DNA of 64,000 bases from Marsupella aquatica (Eukaryota; Marchantiophyta), in assembly GCA_973895155.1 (NCBI GenBank), contig OZ316897.1, forward strand, positions 13,826,001-13,890,000, read 5' to 3'. A model generated the notes under the pieces. It saw only the letters and a list, made by a program, of their open reading frames with translations. It searched no databases and was not told the DNA's origin. Position numbers and translations under genes: made by a program. Below, in pieces: positions 44,427 to 59,700 of the stretch; position 1 is the first letter of the stretch; each line of letters begins with the position of its first letter.

Positions 44427-46375
44427 TTCAATGAACTTCTTTTATTTCATGCCAATTATATAGTACTAAGGAAGACTCTTCATTCTATATATTGTTTGAC
44501 ATCCTACACTTTATTCAACTTTGGTTAAAACAGTATGACCATACTTGCAAAGAAAAGAGCAATAGAAACATAATTATGTAACAACCAAATAATTGTCGAT
44601 CATTTGTCCCACATATTAACCTATAGTTAGAACCAAACATCTCGCTAAGCATGCATCACCTGTGGTCATCCATATTGACAACGCCCATAATTGTTTTTAG
44701 TTTACCTTGGTGAGGACTTTGACAAAGAGTGACTTACAACAATCTGTTGATCAACAAGTCAGATCAATGTGAATGCTTGGGTGAATGATCTTATGGTGAG
44801 ACCATCCTGAAGTGGGTCCAATAACCTTGCTTGGGGTCAAATATAACCATGGCATCCTCAGACAGGGCTTTTCGATCATGTAGTTGAATACTCAACAAAG
44901 AAGCTACTATTAATACTAATTCGAGTGCATTCATTTGCTTGTTGAGAGATTTCTTGCAAGCCAAACATAATCAACCAGCAGTGCTCGACATGGAGTACAT
45001 CAACAGGGAAAGGTTACCCTCTCTCTTGCTATACTCATTAACCAAAGGCTCAACATGCTTATAGCCAAACTTGTTCTCATTGGCTTAGATAAATGTTGCG
45101 CTAAGTAATTGAAAGGAGATTTTCCTAACCATACGCCTCAAAGGGAATTTTCAGCTTGTCATTGGAAGGTTCTTGATGCATTCGTGCTTGAATTAGAGTC
45201 ATGATATATATGTTGCACTTTCAAGCTCAGGTATATCACAGTGCTCAAGGGCGAAAAATGCCAGACCAGGAGACATGATCCGGAAGGCAAAGCAACCCAA
45301 TGAAGGGGAGGAAAAGAGGGGAATGGACCCCAAGAAAAACAAGCCAAGGGGTCCCATCAAGGTTTGATTGCAAGGACAACGTCACCCTTTAGGTCAAGGC
45401 CATTCATGCAAGTTAGACTAGTTATCTATATTTGTTTCCCTGTCGGTAATCATGCATCAAAATATGGTAATATACAGTGTGCACTCATTGGATTAAAGAA
45501 AATAAAAATGTGGTTATATAGGGTGTGCACTCATTGTTTGTTAAATAACAAGGTTTATCATGGTATGGAGGAATGTCATATCCAGTATATGTCATATTTT
45601 GATCTTGGGGGGTTCACCTTATGAAATTGTTGTATACCATGTGCGAACGCCCCTATTTAATCACTCTCTCAAAAAGGAATAGGAAGCTCAAAAAACCCAT
45701 CAATCATTTATTGACACGTGGCAAGCAATGAATCATGTGATGACAAGTGGCACTTTTTGAATTGTTACCCCCTTACTTACTTCCTCGCTACTTCTAAGTA
45801 CTTCCCTGAAATGAATAAAACGCCCCTTACTTCGTTCGCACATGATGTCAACATTTGTGGAAGTGACCCCCCCCCCCCGAGATTTTGATGTCCAATTACA
45901 GGGACCTACTGATCTCCTATGGTGACAAGTGAAGTAAAAGATGATTGACAACTGATTATGAAAGGCTTTACAAATAATGGCCCTTTCTTCACCCATCCTT
46001 CCCATTCAAGCACATAGCATATTATTATTGCCAATAATTGCCAGTAAAACTATAAGGCTGGGAGCATTCCCCTTGCAAAACAATTATGGTTCAGGTACGT
46101 TCAGCTTGAAAGATCAATCACGCCATAAACAAGATCTCTCAAAATTGACAGTGGTATAATTCAATGGTAGCCATCACGATGTGCAAATTGTGCACGTTAT
46201 GCAGTGTAATCAAGTTACTTGGTTTATACTACCATTCTGAGCTACACGTTCCCAGCTTTCAGTGAAATCTTAATTACCATCACACTCTCCAACGATGCGA
46301 ATTTGACGTTAATTCTAATTCTAAGGCAAGCCAGTATGGAGAACGTTCAAAGCGTGGTACGTTCAAGGCTGGACT

Positions 46376-46471
46376 GAGATACTTTTGAGGTTGTGATGGA
46401 CTGGACCGAGATACTTTTGAGGTTGTAATGGACTGAACTGAGATACTTTTGAGATTGTAATGGACACGAGG
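46376..46471. repeat. Three 32-bp tandem repeats
   Basis: GAGATACTTTTGAGGTTGT begins at 46376, 46408 and 46440 (the last with one change), each followed by a GATGGACTG-like phrase. The period is 32 bp. Confidence 0.9.
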
Positions 46472-49400
46472 TTGGGTACTTTGTAGCTCGTGGAGAAGAA
46501 ATTGGAATACACCGTGAAGGCTACTTTGGTAGCCAGCTAGCACTACTGTAGGAAGATACGTCTTTCCTGGATTGCTTGTGCGCAAGTGAAATCATTCAGT
46601 CTGCAGGATAACATAGTCAACGGTGTTTAGAAGCCAACATAGTCCACGAGTTACTTGCATTTCATTCTTATCTTCCACTTGGACAGATTCCTGTGCCATC
46701 TGACGTACGAGCCTCTTGCATTGTCCATCTCCAGATTTGCAAGTTCACAGCCTTTGAGCCCGTTTTTCTCACGATGATGGAAGCATTTAAACATGAGTCC
46801 TGTTGTAGCTGTTGATCATTCGCCCGAGTTCCTCCCGCACAACTGATGATTGCGAAAAGTGTGGCCGAAAACACATACGTAGCTAGAAATTCGTGCTCGA
46901 TCTGGACGCTCTCTCGTTCATGTTCAGCTCAAACAAAAATGAAAGACATACAGAATTAGTCAGGGTCCTGCCTTTACACCAATGTATGTATTTACATGAA
47001 GCTATTTGTCTTGAATTGCCTCCATGCTACCTAGTGAGCACGCTGTAGGTGATTAGGTGAAGACCAATGTATTCAAACACACTTCTAGAGAAAGAGCCCT
47101 AGCGTTCCTTCCTTTGTACCATTTTAAAGTCTGCCGTCGCCTTTTGTTTTAGGCCAAATCTCTAGCCAGTTCGAATAGTTTCGGTGCATTAAGCTGATTG
47201 AGCCAGTTCGACCTACCGCAAATTTCAACGAAATCATACCGAGGCTGTGATGACGTTAAGATTCAATTCAAGGAGAATTCAAATCGAGCCAATTCGATTC
47301 TTGATCGTGAAGAGCGACGAACAAGGCCAAAAGAGTTTATAGATGGTGATCATAAATTATGCACATAGTAATCGTGTCACTCAGCATCTCGATCCATCCA
47401 GGTCTGCACGCAAGAACTCGCTAAGGAATTCCTACGATAGCTCAGGATAATAACGACCTGATTAGACGTGATGAATCAGGTCGTCATTACCCTGAGCCAT
47501 TCATGCTCGAAATTTCGAGCGACGAAATTTTCGCGAAGCTTTTATCGAGTTCCTTTACCCGGTGGATACATTTGTTTGAGCTCGAAATTCTTCATGTACT
47601 CGAGCTTTGTGCGCAAACAAGTTCAAGATCGAAATGAAAGGAATCTTTGGCGAATTGACAGGAGAAGAATCTCAGGTTTTGATAGAAGTTCGAAATAAGT
47701 AGCAATGACGTCGTGGGCTTGAGTATTAGGGTTTGGTGTACGTATAATTTCGTTGAGGTCGGACGAGATCATCACCATTCTACGCAGGATTTCGTAATCT
47801 GGACAAGTTGACATTGCAAGAAACCGACTCTTGAGCGAGATTAGTTTATGTACGGGCTATGAAACCCTATATCGATGTGATCGAGTCGTAAACATTCAAT
47901 ATCGATGTTACTGTATACTGCGTAAGAACATCCGCGGCAAGTAACCTCGCCGGAGCTCCTCAAAGTCTCGAAGATGAGGGGCAATAGAGTTGGCAATCCT
48001 GCGGCTCAATGGACGACAGGTCCACACTTGTCTTCATGATCGAGTACGAAGAAAACGATGGCGTGAAAGCCCGCTCGGAAGAAGTAATCTCGTACATGCT
48101 GTGGACTCAGAATGACTGTCAAAGCATAAATCCTGGCCATTCTCAGATCAGTCAGTTTAGGTCAAGTTAAATTGACATGCAGCAGTCAATCTTGCGGGGG
48201 GGTCCGCATAGCTGTGAGGCAGACTCGTTATATGTGACACCTTACCAAGATTACATCTGACCGTCACATTGATACGTCGACGCAATTGGAAGAAGTCCAC
48301 TAGAGTCCTTGTTTAAACCCTGATATCCGATCCAACCTCTCCTCGTCAAGCAGAATCTAGAACATATGAATCATGATACGAACCCGTACGTCAAAAGAAT
48401 TACGCCCCTCAGAACTCTAGTAGGCGCAAAACTCTCGGGCCCAATCTGAGATTTGGTAGAATATACAAGTAGGCCAGAAACAACTTAAATAAGAAAAGGA
48501 CCTAGTTCAAGACTACGATTCAAGACCAGGCCGCGTCAAAAACAATTTCACGCGGATGCCTTAAAACCCCGCCGCTCGAGATCCGAGACCGTCAGTAGAC
48601 ATGTACTGGACTGATTTGCGGCATTGTACCCAAAGTAGGAACTGTCAACAAAGAAAACGCGAATTCGAGCCGGGACTCACAGAACATTATTTCACGATAC
48701 TTCTCGAACCTAAGCGCAAACAGGCACCGTCCTCAACTATGGTGTTAAGCCAAATGACCCCGAATTCTCTTCCAGCCTAGCGATTGGAGGAATACAAATA
48801 TTTCTAATCCTTGTGAAGCAAGTCTGAAAACGAAACAAATTAAGTTCTGTGTGCAACTCTACATCGAAAGTACTGCAATCAAGTTAATTGCACCAGTGGC
48901 AGTGCTTTTCGATCATTCCCAAAGGATACTTAGATGGACGCTGAACACTGATCATGAAAGAAACTGCGGGTTGAATTATAGGCTCCTTACAATTACAAAG
49001 TTCCGATACATGCTCAGACGAGCAAGTCTTCCAGCTAACTTCTCACTAGTTTGGAACATATCAATCCCTGGCTGATCTGGCTTGATAACCGTACCTGTCA
49101 ACCGACGAAGGATATCAAAACTTGGCTTTGAAATTCGCATACTTCGTGCGAATGGTTTCTCTCATCCTCGATTATTTCACACTGGGAACTGAATACATGG
49201 CGTAGATGAATGCCGCTAAAAATTGTGACTACGCCGCTTATATTTAAAACTAAGCTATAAAGAATGTAAATACAATCATTGCTTGGCGAGACTTGCCATA
49301 AGCTCGCCCGCACCTTGTATGAAACCTAAGAGCAGTAGAGAAATACAAAGCGTAGAATGAGGCCAACTACTATTCGACCGGAGCTTGAGCCAAAGCACAG

Positions 49401-50418
49401 CCAATACTCTCCAGGGTAATTTCCAAATCGTAACTCCAGACTGTTCGACTTCTGCAATCAAGTGGCAGCTTGGTATTCTGACCAATCTCGCTCGTCAGGA
49501 CCGACTACTGATCTAGCAATGATCGATTTAACTAGATCTGCGATGTTTTAAATTTAGGTACGCAGCTAGTCCAAGATCTGTACATACCTATCTACCCCAA
49601 AGAGCGCCATAGGACTCCTGCCAGCAATGATCACTCAATGATGCATTTGACCTCAAATTCAAGCAGTGTACTAAGCTGGAGAAAGGACCCCAAAGCTAGT
49701 GGAATCGAAACCTTTGTAGCTCAAACATCAATTCAACGCAAGATGGAGAGACCCTTGCTTACAACGCGTGCGCAGCTAAAGCAGCTAGTGATCGCAACCT
49801 GCTCCAAGCAAGTATTTTACAGGTCATCGGCATCCTGCAGATACTCAAGCTAGCTCAACACCTGGGCAGATCATATGTAGTACATTCAGAAGGGCCACAC
49901 CACGCTAATAGCTGACTCGAACTCCAGATTTTCTAGTACAAACCAGACGCGTGAATGTGATCCAACGTTTCTCAGCAGCTGCGCATGCCAATCCGAAACT
50001 CAGTCGTCGAGTATTTCGATCCGATCCATCCTGATAGAGATGCACAACCATCTGGACATAAGGAGTGCGCCAGTGAGACACAAGATGGAAAGTCCCTTGA
50101 TCGAGATCGCGATCGATTTGAACCTGCAGTGGGCTCCAACTCAGATAACAGACTAGTAACAAACGCCGTGCCAATCGTAGTCCAGTCGACGTTGCAAACA
50201 GAAGCCATCGATGCTTATCCACACGCACCTCACTTGTCATTAGCTCGTGCTTGTCGACGACCAAAACAAAACTGTTGCCAAAACCTCCTGACCATGATCA
50301 CGGCTGGTATGCGTGCCTGCTACGGACTCTCAAGGCCTGGGCAAACGAGGCTAGAGCTGTACGTTAACCTTCAACTAGCGTTGACCAGCTCTATCGATCA
50401 ATACTGTATGTTGGGTGC

Positions 50419-51531
50419 CTACTGGCTGTAGAGAGTTCCCAGAGCCCACCCCGCTGCAGCAGCCCGTCGCCCTGGTAAATCGTCAAGAAACGAGTGAAAG
50501 CTCAAGGGAGGCCGAAAGCTAGACATCGCAGTGGCTGCTGGCTTAATGAGAGGGTTGCTGTTCGGGCTGTAAGCATTCAACGGGTGCGGATCTGGCGTAG
50601 GAGCGACTGTGTACTCGTGCATATCAAAAGACGTCATAGCATCGTTTGACGCATGTTGGTCGTAAGCTTGTTGAATGTGAGCTTGTGGGACTTGTTGCAT
50701 TCCTGGAAGAAGGGAAGTTTGTTGGTGTTGTTGCAATTGTTGCCGATCCTGTTGATTTTCTGCAGAGCTCGAAGAGTTCGACAGATTGGACGTGCTGGCA
50801 CCGTGCAATGTTACAGTAGAGTTCATAGGAGGAGAGCATTTCCGCTTTTTCTTCCCGTACGCAACCCCTCGAGCTTTCGCCTGCATTTCGCGCACTTCTC
50901 TGAGATATAGACGGACGAGTCGAGCTCCGAATGGGTTGGACTCAGGTTTTCCTCCGTGCTCTTCGAATGCAGCTCGGAGACGCCCTATCAGCGCATCGAG
51001 AGAACCCCAGGCCTGGCGCAGTGGGCACCGGCAAGGGTTGGGAGGGTTGGGAACTCCATAGAAGCTACACGAAGGGAGGTGCACTTTGGTCTTGCCAAAT
51101 TGATCCAGGTACCTGAGGAACTCGAGAACATTTGCGCCACTGCACTGATGAAGCTCCAGTCGATGATTTTTGAGATACAGCCTAAAGGTGTTCCAGTCTC
51201 GCCGTTTCTGGGACTCGTACCGGCTGGGTGTTGTGCAGACGCTGTTGGCACGCTGATCGTTCTCGCTGCTGGCTTGCAGATCTTGACCTACTTCAGACTG
51301 CTCGGAGGGCGTCGACATCCCTTGACGTTGCTCGTTGTGAACAATCCCACCGTTACTATTGTCCACGTTGTTATGATGAGATTCGCCTCCACCTTCCGCT
51401 TCGTGCAGATCTGTGAAAAGCATGGTTCGGAGCTTCTCCATTCGGGCATCTTCTGTGAGAAGAGGCCAGGCAGGATTACTCATAACCCGGACGCCTGCCG
51501 GAGGTTCGCTAGTCGTGAATAGGGACTCCAT
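50419..51531 (-). CDS. LSH: ALOG-domain transcriptional regulator (LSH/G1 family)
   Basis: Intronless frame of 370 residues. ALOG proteins are plant nuclear regulators that control lateral organ and meristem development. The ALOG domain spans about residues 103-226: [18 protein letters not shown], then [19 protein letters not shown], the zinc-ribbon insert with His151, Cys155, Cys167 and Cys169, then [20 protein letters not shown] and [21 protein letters not shown] nuclear localisation signal KKKRK follows at about 227-231. The tails are low-complexity. Residues about 45-100 are rich in N, G, S and E, and about 255-300 are rich in Q and H. The start ATG at 51531 gives an N terminus without further in-frame ATG candidates near the domain. 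Absence of coding introns is common in this family. It sits alone between long intergenic regions, as is common for developmental regulators. In Marchantia an ALOG gene restrains lateral organ formation; equivalence here is inference. Confidence 0.95.
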   Translation of the reverse strand: MESLFTTSEPPAGVRVMSNPAWPLLTEDARMEKLRTMLFTDLHEAEGGGESHHNNVDNSNGGIVHNEQRQGMSTPSEQSEVGQDLQASSENDQRANSVCTTPSRYESQKRRDWNTFRLYLKNHRLELHQCSGANVLEFLRYLDQFGKTKVHLPSCSFYGVPNPPNPCRCPLRQAWGSLDALIGRLRAAFEEHGGKPESNPFGARLVRLYLREVREMQAKARGVAYGKKKRKCSPPMNSTVTLHGASTSNLSNSSSSAENQQDRQQLQQHQQTSLLPGMQQVPQAHIQQAYDQHASNDAMTSFDMHEYTVAPTPDPHPLNAYSPNSNPLIKPAATAMSSFRPPLSFHSFLDDLPGRRAAAAGWALGTLYSQ

Positions 51532-53400
51532 GGGTGGCTTAAACCTTTAAAACTACAGAACCACTACTGTGTGAGCAGTGCGACCCACAGACCAACCTGC
51601 CAACAACGTTCCAACCTAGCCTTAGTGGAAAGTTTTGATTCAATTGCGGTTCACCGAGAAAGATGTCGCCGCCGTTATCACCTGTGTACACAATCAGAAG
51701 TATACCTATCTAGAGCACTCGTCGAAATCACCTCGAAGTCTTTCCGCAGCGATTTCTGATCATCAGCTGTAGATATATGCCCCACAAAGATCACTGAGCC
51801 TTGCACTTGCATCGTCGGGTTTACGAGGAGTATGGACTCATCAGAAGCGCAATCCCTGTTGTTCCTGGAGCAGCAACCATCACTCGATATGCATCCGTGC
51901 GCATCCACGGGAAGTTTTCAGACCGACTGATGATGATGAGACTTCTGAACTAACTGCTCTTGCAATCCAGTGCTTACGCGCCCATGCAACTCAAAAATCG
52001 CACGATCGAGCAAAGTAAACCCCCAAAAGCTCTAGCAAGCTACTAGCCAAACGTTGTGGCCGAGGACTTTGATCGATTTTGTTGTCCAAGTGATACCAGG
52101 CCTACGGTAAAGCTACGATACTCCTCCCTCCTCCTACCCTCCACCTCTTCCTGTAGGCTGTAGCAATAGGCTGAAAGAATGTGTCCAGAGCAGAACGCAG
52201 CTCCCAGCAAATGGCTGTTCTAATCCACCTGTGGAGATTTTTATACGGTACCTCTCGCGGACTTGTAGGATATGTTTTTAGTTTAGTAATTTACTGCCAT
52301 GGTAGGCCTACCTTAGGCGGCTGCCTCCACCTAGACCTCACAAACACAAATTTGACCTTCGATCAGTCTGTTATGGACCGAATGCGCTCCTTCGCGAGTC
52401 AAGAGAACTCGACAGGGCAGGTTAGAAATCCCCCATTATTTTGTCATCATGCACTGCTTCCCCCCGATCGACGGCAATGCGTTGACCCTACAGACGAGCA
52501 GATCGAGGCCGTAGATCCTGGACAAACCTCAATTTGATGCTCTCCCTCCCATTCATTCATTCATTCCAGACTTAGTAACTCAGTGCTCTTGAGTTAATGA
52601 GCGAGTTCTGTAACTGTGTTGGTGTAAGAGAATTTGTGCCAGGGTTCTTGGTCACACGTCATTAATGGGAGGGATGACCATTTCATCATGTCACAGCCTC
52701 CCGAGGTGAGCTCACCACCAATCACTTTTTGCTCACTCCACTTGAGATGTCTCCATATCCCACTCGATTGTGGAAAGCAGCCATGATTGTCAACAAGCTT
52801 CCCTACACGGCCCAAACTCGAACTTACACCATGCTGTCAGAATGATGCTCATCGGACTAATCAACTTGAGACTAAGATCTTGGATTTAATATGTTTGGCT
52901 CAAGCATTTTTTTATGTCTTAATCTAACCACATAATTGATTTACTCTGTGTTTGGCTAAAGCTTTCTTTACTGAGCCACAATGTAACTACACAACTGGTG
53001 CTTAATAGTTACTCTTCAGGGCCCAGGGTAGCGTCCAGAGTGAAGCCTCTAGCCAGTGAATCTATTGTAAGGGCCTAACTGAGTAGGGTAGGGTAAGGTA
53101 CGCTAGGGTGGGGTAGTTTCTGAAAATATGTGGCGGGCATGAATGTCTTCCCCTCTGTTTCCCTTCTAGTGATACTCATAAACCTGAGTTAGATAGTTAG
53201 ATTTTGTAATTAGTGCTAGGGTTAGCTACTGAAAATGGCATACAAACGTCTGAACCTCTGTTTTAGGGTCAAAGAACTGGCACTCAGGCTAGTAAGATTC
53301 ATCAACCTGAGTTAGTTACTGATCTTGTAATTAGTCTGTGTTTTTGCTTTTAATGTAGCATTTTTTAATCTGGCCCTTATTCCATTATGATAGAGGACAG
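51532..53400 (-). promoter_or_regulatory. Presumed ALOG promoter region
   Basis: Non-coding sequence upstream of the ALOG start. Only short frames occur. A CATT microsatellite lies at about 52552-52568. The sequence AGGGTAGGGTAAGG with close variants repeats at about 53083-53115. No specific binding sites are claimed. Confidence 0.35.
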
Positions 53401-56400
53401 CCAAAAGTGAATGAGTTGAAACAGAGGCACATTGCAATCGGATGTCATGATTATGTTCTTTCCTCTCTCAGCAGAGAACAGGCAGCCCACTCCCCAGAGC
53501 CTTTTAGTATCTATTCTTTCCTTTAAACAATAGATAGAATTATAATATAATTAATGACTACTATAGTAGACGCCAGGTAAGTTTAAGAACTCAATGTCAT
53601 GCTACCAGAGCACAACCCATCTTTTCCACAAGCCTAAAGGGAGTTTGTCGTTTTCCTCTTTAGGGCTTAACGGGAAAAGCAGTCCAGGTTTTAAAATACA
53701 TATTTTAATCAGAACTTTGTGGTTTGTCGAAGAGCTGAATTCGATGAAGGACACACCGTTCAATTTGGTCAAAATGCATTAACAAGTTCAGTGCTTGCCA
53801 TCCATTTCATTTGCATTTCCAGTCCTTGCCCACCAGTGTTTCCTTTTGTGGTTGGGCTGGTGGCACTTATGGGCAATTGAAAAGCATTCTATTAGCATAA
53901 CTTGTGTACTTGACTTGTACAAGCACATTAAAACTATTAAATCTATGCAAGGTTAGATCTGGACTGTTGATTTTGAAGAATAGGTTACTAACACTTTTGA
54001 AAGCCCTTTACACCAACAAATGGGAAATTTTGCACGGGAAGGAAATACCTTTGCCCACCATGGCTACTCACTCACACAGCTGGTCACAAGCCAGGCGTTT
54101 GTATTAGTGGCAAATTTTGCTAAATTTCACCCCTCTAAAAAGTCTTCACCAGTTTTGGCAAGGATTGGCCAAGTTTATTTTTTCTACAATTAGCCACAGG
54201 CCACCTAAACACAGACCTGATTATTGGGAATCGACCAGTTGACGTTATATCTAGGGGGATCTGAAAGTTAAAAATTTATGTAGGAAATTTATGTAGATAA
54301 GTAGCATTTCTAGCATATTCTCGATCACACAAGATGACATTTGAAAGAAAAGGAATAAACCTTACCAATGAAGCTTATGATTACTCATTTACACATCAGG
54401 TCACACACATTTTCAAATCCCATGTGCAAGAATCCAAGTGGGCTGCATGGCATTTCCCTGCAAGCCCCTTTATATTTATGATGATAGTTTTTTATGACTC
54501 GCTGGCCTGCTGGGAATAAATTGAGGTGTAGTTAATGCACCACGACATGGTTCCAAGTGCAAGTGCCCTACTGCCCTGGTTCAATGCAGGACCCACCTCC
54601 AGTGTCCACATTAATTTAAATCCTCCAGAGGTGTATTATAATATTGGTGGTGAGTGGGAGGGTGACCGGAAACAAGGTCCCCTCCCGAGGTTTTCCATGT
54701 GGCACGGCAAAATAAGAGCAGATTCCTCCTATCGAAGGCCTATACCATGCTAAAAATAAATCCCAGCTAGGTGCTGCTGCACTGTTTCCCGGTTTTCGAG
54801 TTCACAGCACTTCTTTCTTTTTTGTTTTGTTTTGTTCTTCAGTGCTCTTTTTATATATCTTTTACTTCTCTACTCTACTGCTTGGTGAAAGCCAGAATTA
54901 CACTGCAGCTCAGCCTGTTCTTTTTGGTGGCCAGAAATAGATTATTTAGCCAAATTCTACCTCACTCAAAAGTCTTGGTCATTTTTAGCGAAAACTAGGG
55001 GGTTTTATGTCTTTGATTAGCCAGTTCGTCACCTACCCATAGACCCCATTAGTCAAAATCTGACGGTTATTAATCTACGGAGATCTCACAGTCAGAAATA
55101 ATCTTGGAAATTTGTATAAGGAATGGTCCTAGTATTTCCATAAGTGACGTTTGAGAGCAAACAACAACAAAACAACTCCCCTGCTACAGCTCCACCACGA
55201 GAGGAAGGGATGAGTGCCAGGTGGCAGTACATGTTGTAATTGTAATTAGCTTTGCACTAAAAACCATCAACCAGTGCAAAAATGTGACGTTCCAAAAATG
55301 GTGGCTGGAAAATGTGGGGGCTTTTGGGGGCCATGGGAATTGTAGAAATTAAATTCTGGACACATTAGCCTGAAAAAATTAGTAGAACACAAAATGCACC
55401 AAATGGCATGTTTTATTGAAACAGGCCACAAACACAGCTCTGGGGCACCTTTTGGCTAGGTATCCGCATAGTGCCCAAAAAATCTACAGGGAGACTAGCT
55501 GAGAAGAAAAATGTGTGGTGAGAACAGTGAACAGTTTTGGCCAGGAAAAATTAGCATTCCCACTTGCAAAGTCTGCAAGCAAATTAGAATAAATTTTCAA
55601 TGTCAAAGATTGTGAACCAAGTTACTAGTAAGGTACCTCCATTCTCCACAGTGAGTGTTGACATATAATGAGTGTGAGTGGAAATTCTATTAGAATTTTC
55701 TATCAACATCTATTGTTCATTTTACTTGGTATAGTGATATTTAGGCTATGCTTGTGACAAGGGGCCAGAACTCTGGGTAAAGGAAGCCCTTCCTAGGCAT
55801 ACACACTTTATTCATGGGAAATTGGGCTCACCTAGAGTAGATCAAATCTTAAATGCTAGGGTCAAGAATTTTCGTGCAGAATTCGGGAAAGCCACCTTTT
55901 TCAGATGGGCAAAACTTCAGTCTAAAATGCAGGTACTGCTTGGTTTGGTAACACTAATTCATGAGTTTAGTTGAAATTTTTCTTCACCAAAATTAGTGTA
56001 AGTGACACTAACTTCAATGAACAGGATAAAGAGGGAGATTGTAAACTCCCATCTTTCCTCCCTGCTGCCGCTCAATGATTTCGTTGAACACAATTTTTGT
56101 GATTAATTAAACCCAAAGTAAGAACAAAAGCCTGAAATCCTGGGACACAGAGCCCCAACAATTAAAGATGCCACAACCCACAATTGGAACAAAAGGAGGA
56201 CCCTGGAAAGCGTAACGCCATTGAATGAAGACAACCCCATCTTTGCTGAGCTTGGCTCAAAGGCCATTTAAACAAAACAAACAACCCACCAGTTTTCATT
56301 TTAAATTTACTTTTAACGTAATGCCATCAGCCAAACCACATGGCGTATGAGGCTGAAATTTTGGACAGCCTAGCAAGACTTGACATTGACCACCAATTTG

Positions 56401-56650
56401 GGGAAGTGGAGCTAATATGGATGTCTTGCAAGTCAACTCTCTCTAGACAAGAAAGCTAATTATGGAAGTTGTTACACATTTTACTCTTTGGTCTAGAGTT
56501 AGTACTACAGACACACAAGGCACCATTATTAGGCTAACCTTAGTTGTGGATTTAACTAGGTTAGTTGTGGTGCATACTATATACACAAGTGGTTGGTTGC
56601 TTGTTACGAGAAACTCAGGCCTTTCACAGAGCCAGTTGAGAGATACGGAG

Positions 56651-56773
56651 AGTTTATGTTATATACTCAGTGAAATAAAACTCTCGTGCCTAGAGTGCAA
56701 TAAAATTCAGTAGTTTGTGTTATATACTCAGTGAAATAAAACTCTCGTGCCTAGAGTGCAATAAAATTCAGTT
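56651..56773. repeat. 61-bp tandem duplication
   Basis: Units starting at 56651 and 56712 share TGTTATATACTCAGTGAAAT through GCAATAAAATTCAGT almost without change. Confidence 0.9.
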
Positions 56774-59700
56774 GTGTGTTCCTATGGACTTAGTTTGATT
56801 TGGTTTCAAGTGAAGTGAACCATGTATATCTCTCCTGATTTCTCTGTGACTGTCAATTACTTGTTTGATGAATGTTCATGTGCATGCCCCCGGGCATGCC
56901 ATTGTGAATGTTGTCTTTGTTCAGCAAAAATAACCACATTGGGAGTTGTTGGTCAAGGACCTGTAATTGATAGTTGATTTACCCCTTGGATCCATGGTGT
57001 GAGACCCAAAAGAGATTGATTTCTCTTAGTGCTACCAGACCCATCGCAAGGCTAGAGGCTAAGGATATAAAACAAAGGGTTACCTTGGAAGGGGACTGTG
57101 CACAACAGGAGCTTTGCTCACATATCACACTGCCAAATAACAAAATATGCCAAATTGGAGACAAGAGCCACAAGGCAGTAGACCCAATCTAGTGGAGAAA
57201 ACAAGGAAGAGTTGGGGGAAGAGGAGCTTGCTTGACCTTTTGTGAATTGCAGCCACATACCAGAGTCTAAGTGAGATCCATTTTGTGCAAAGATCTGGTA
57301 GGTGTTGGTGACGGCCAATGAGCCTGATCTCTTAACCGGAAGGCAAAACAGTCTTGTGGCCACCCAATTTACTATGCATTCAATTAGCTGTTGGCAAATG
57401 CCACTGTTCACCGTTGTAAAACAAGCTTCTTCTCAGTAGCAAAAATTGGGGAAAAATTTGGATGTATTGATTATCACCTTGCTATAATAAAGTTAGCTAA
57501 GATTTGAGAGCTTGAAATTGAAACTACACACTAACCATATCCATGTCCAAGTGTCAAAACCCCTCCAGTTATGAGTTGATGGTACCACATTCAGACACTC
57601 CCATCAGTTGGAACCTTTGTACAGCAAGGCCATTGAGATGACTCAGTAGGGCTACCAAGTCAGAAATGTGACTTAGCAAGTGGATTTTCTCTATAAATTT
57701 TCACTCTATGAGGCTGCTGAGTCAAAAGTAGTAGATCTAATAGAACCATATATAACCATGTCCTGCAAGATACGGGGGTATTTGGTTGGGGCCAAGAGAG
57801 GTTCACCTATGCTTTGCCTAAAATAAGAACAAAATCCTAGTCTACTGCCTATCGCAGACCCATTGCTAGACCCCTTTAGTCCAAGAAGACTCCTTGACAA
57901 AGGTTGTCATAAGTGGTTGTTAGTAGCTCTATCGTGAGCTCCTTGTTGACTTGAACACAATGCTTGTTTCGCATCACCAACAGCGTCACAGGCCAAGAGT
58001 TATGATCCTGACTAGATACGGTTTGGGGGCCTAAGAGATGAGACCAAAGCTCCAAGGGCGGCAGGTCCCCAAAACATGTATAAAACAGAGTATATGTTCT
58101 AAGAATTCTCACACGCCATTAGTCGCAATCAGTTGAGATTGGTGGCTACTCCTGCCGAGCCACTTGAGGGACGAGTATAGCACACAAGCACTGATGCTCT
58201 CAAGTGGAGCATACTAGGGGAAGCTGGTTGGCTTCCGACTTCAGCCTGTACACCCCAGAGTGGGTGCTCCCAATGTACACTTTTGCAGCACAACGGTGGG
58301 GCTATGGACAGCGGACCGTAGCTTGATATATGCAGGATATTGCAAGGAGCTAGTGGGTATGTTGTGTAATGGGTGATGAGGGCTACGAGAAAGGGAGTAC
58401 CTGGGGCTTTAGGTTGTGGCGCTACAATTGGTATAACAACCAGTGTGATGATAGATCGGGTGATAGTTTTGGCAAAACTTTGGCCTAAGTCTAGACAAAT
58501 AGTCAGTGAAAACTATGTTGGAACCTAGTAGGAAAGATTTGGGTAGCCATGGAGTATAGAAACAATTTAAAACACAATGGCAAGAGAAAAACAATTGTCT
58601 AACATCACAAAAATCATTTTGGGTCATTTTTATGTTTATGTAATGTAGAATAGATTAGTATAAATTTTGCATTTGTTTGATGTCATTTCTATGAAACCCG
58701 ATCAATAACTTTCACCTAAAACACTGGATATACAATCACATGGACCTTAAAGAGATATTTATCTAATGCAAAAAGGTCCATTACCTGCCCCATCACCTGC
58801 AACATCTTTCAGCCCTCACCCTTAGAATGTAGAGAAAAACTTATTGAAAAGTTCAATCTTTGCATATTGACAAACGATGCATGTCTACATTGTAGTCTGT
58901 GATAGATGAGTATCTGAAGAAAGTGAAAAGACCTAGCAAGTACTGGGGGTGATGGAAAGGGTATATTCAATTTTGTGCGCACCTTAATTGGATCCTATAG
59001 GGTTCCTCAAGTTGCACAGTTATTGGTTGCTCTCGTTTGGATCGTGACAATGATGATTATGACTCTTGGGCGGGCTCTCGGGGGCCTCACTCCAAGGGAG
59101 ATCCATATCACGCACAATATTTTTGGATAACCAAATATGTTAGGGATATTGCCAAATTGTGTATTTAAATCCCATTCTAGCTTATAATTCTCAAAATCAG
59201 ATTAAAACAACCCCCGAGGTCCTCACTTCTTTTCTTCCAACCCATCACGCGCGAAGGAATATATAGGTTTTTTATTCAGTTTAGTGAAAGACTTTGAATT
59301 TTTGATAAAGAACATTAGGGTTGTTTTAATTCAGTTTTGAGAATTATAAGAATCATAGGGCTTTTAAAAACCAAATATGGGAATATTCCAAGAATATTCC
59401 ATTAAGCTAGGGGTAAAACATTTCTCAAAAAACTCTATTGACTTTGTTTTAGGGTGTTTATTCACCCAAAACTTTGCACTCAATATGGGACACCCCTTGG
59501 ATTGACGCCCCCAAGAAACAACCCTAATGTTCTTTAACAAAACATTAAAAGTATTTTGCCCCATCAAATCAACAAATATGGCGGCAAGAGAAGCAAGGTG
59601 TTTTTGATCTTAGTGCATAGATAGGCAAGGGCTCGGTACTAATTTCCAATTGCCATAATGGCTACCAGAAGCCAGATATAGGGTTCCACCCACCTAAAAT

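Larger units (their letters stand above)
42210..50418. other. Long intergenic region, no supported gene
   Basis: About 8.2 kb without a convincing gene. The first part should hold the promoter of the SANT protein gene. Nested inverted repeats lie near 44.1-44.4 kb, and short tandem repeats near 46.4 kb. The part from 46.9 to 50.4 kb is richer in G and C and contains many CGA-type dinucleotides but only short frames. It is presumably the 3' flank and distal regulatory space of the ALOG gene. Confidence 0.5.

Noticed and set aside
50956-51522. 188-codon plus-strand ORF
   Set aside because: Antisense shadow of the ALOG coding exon.
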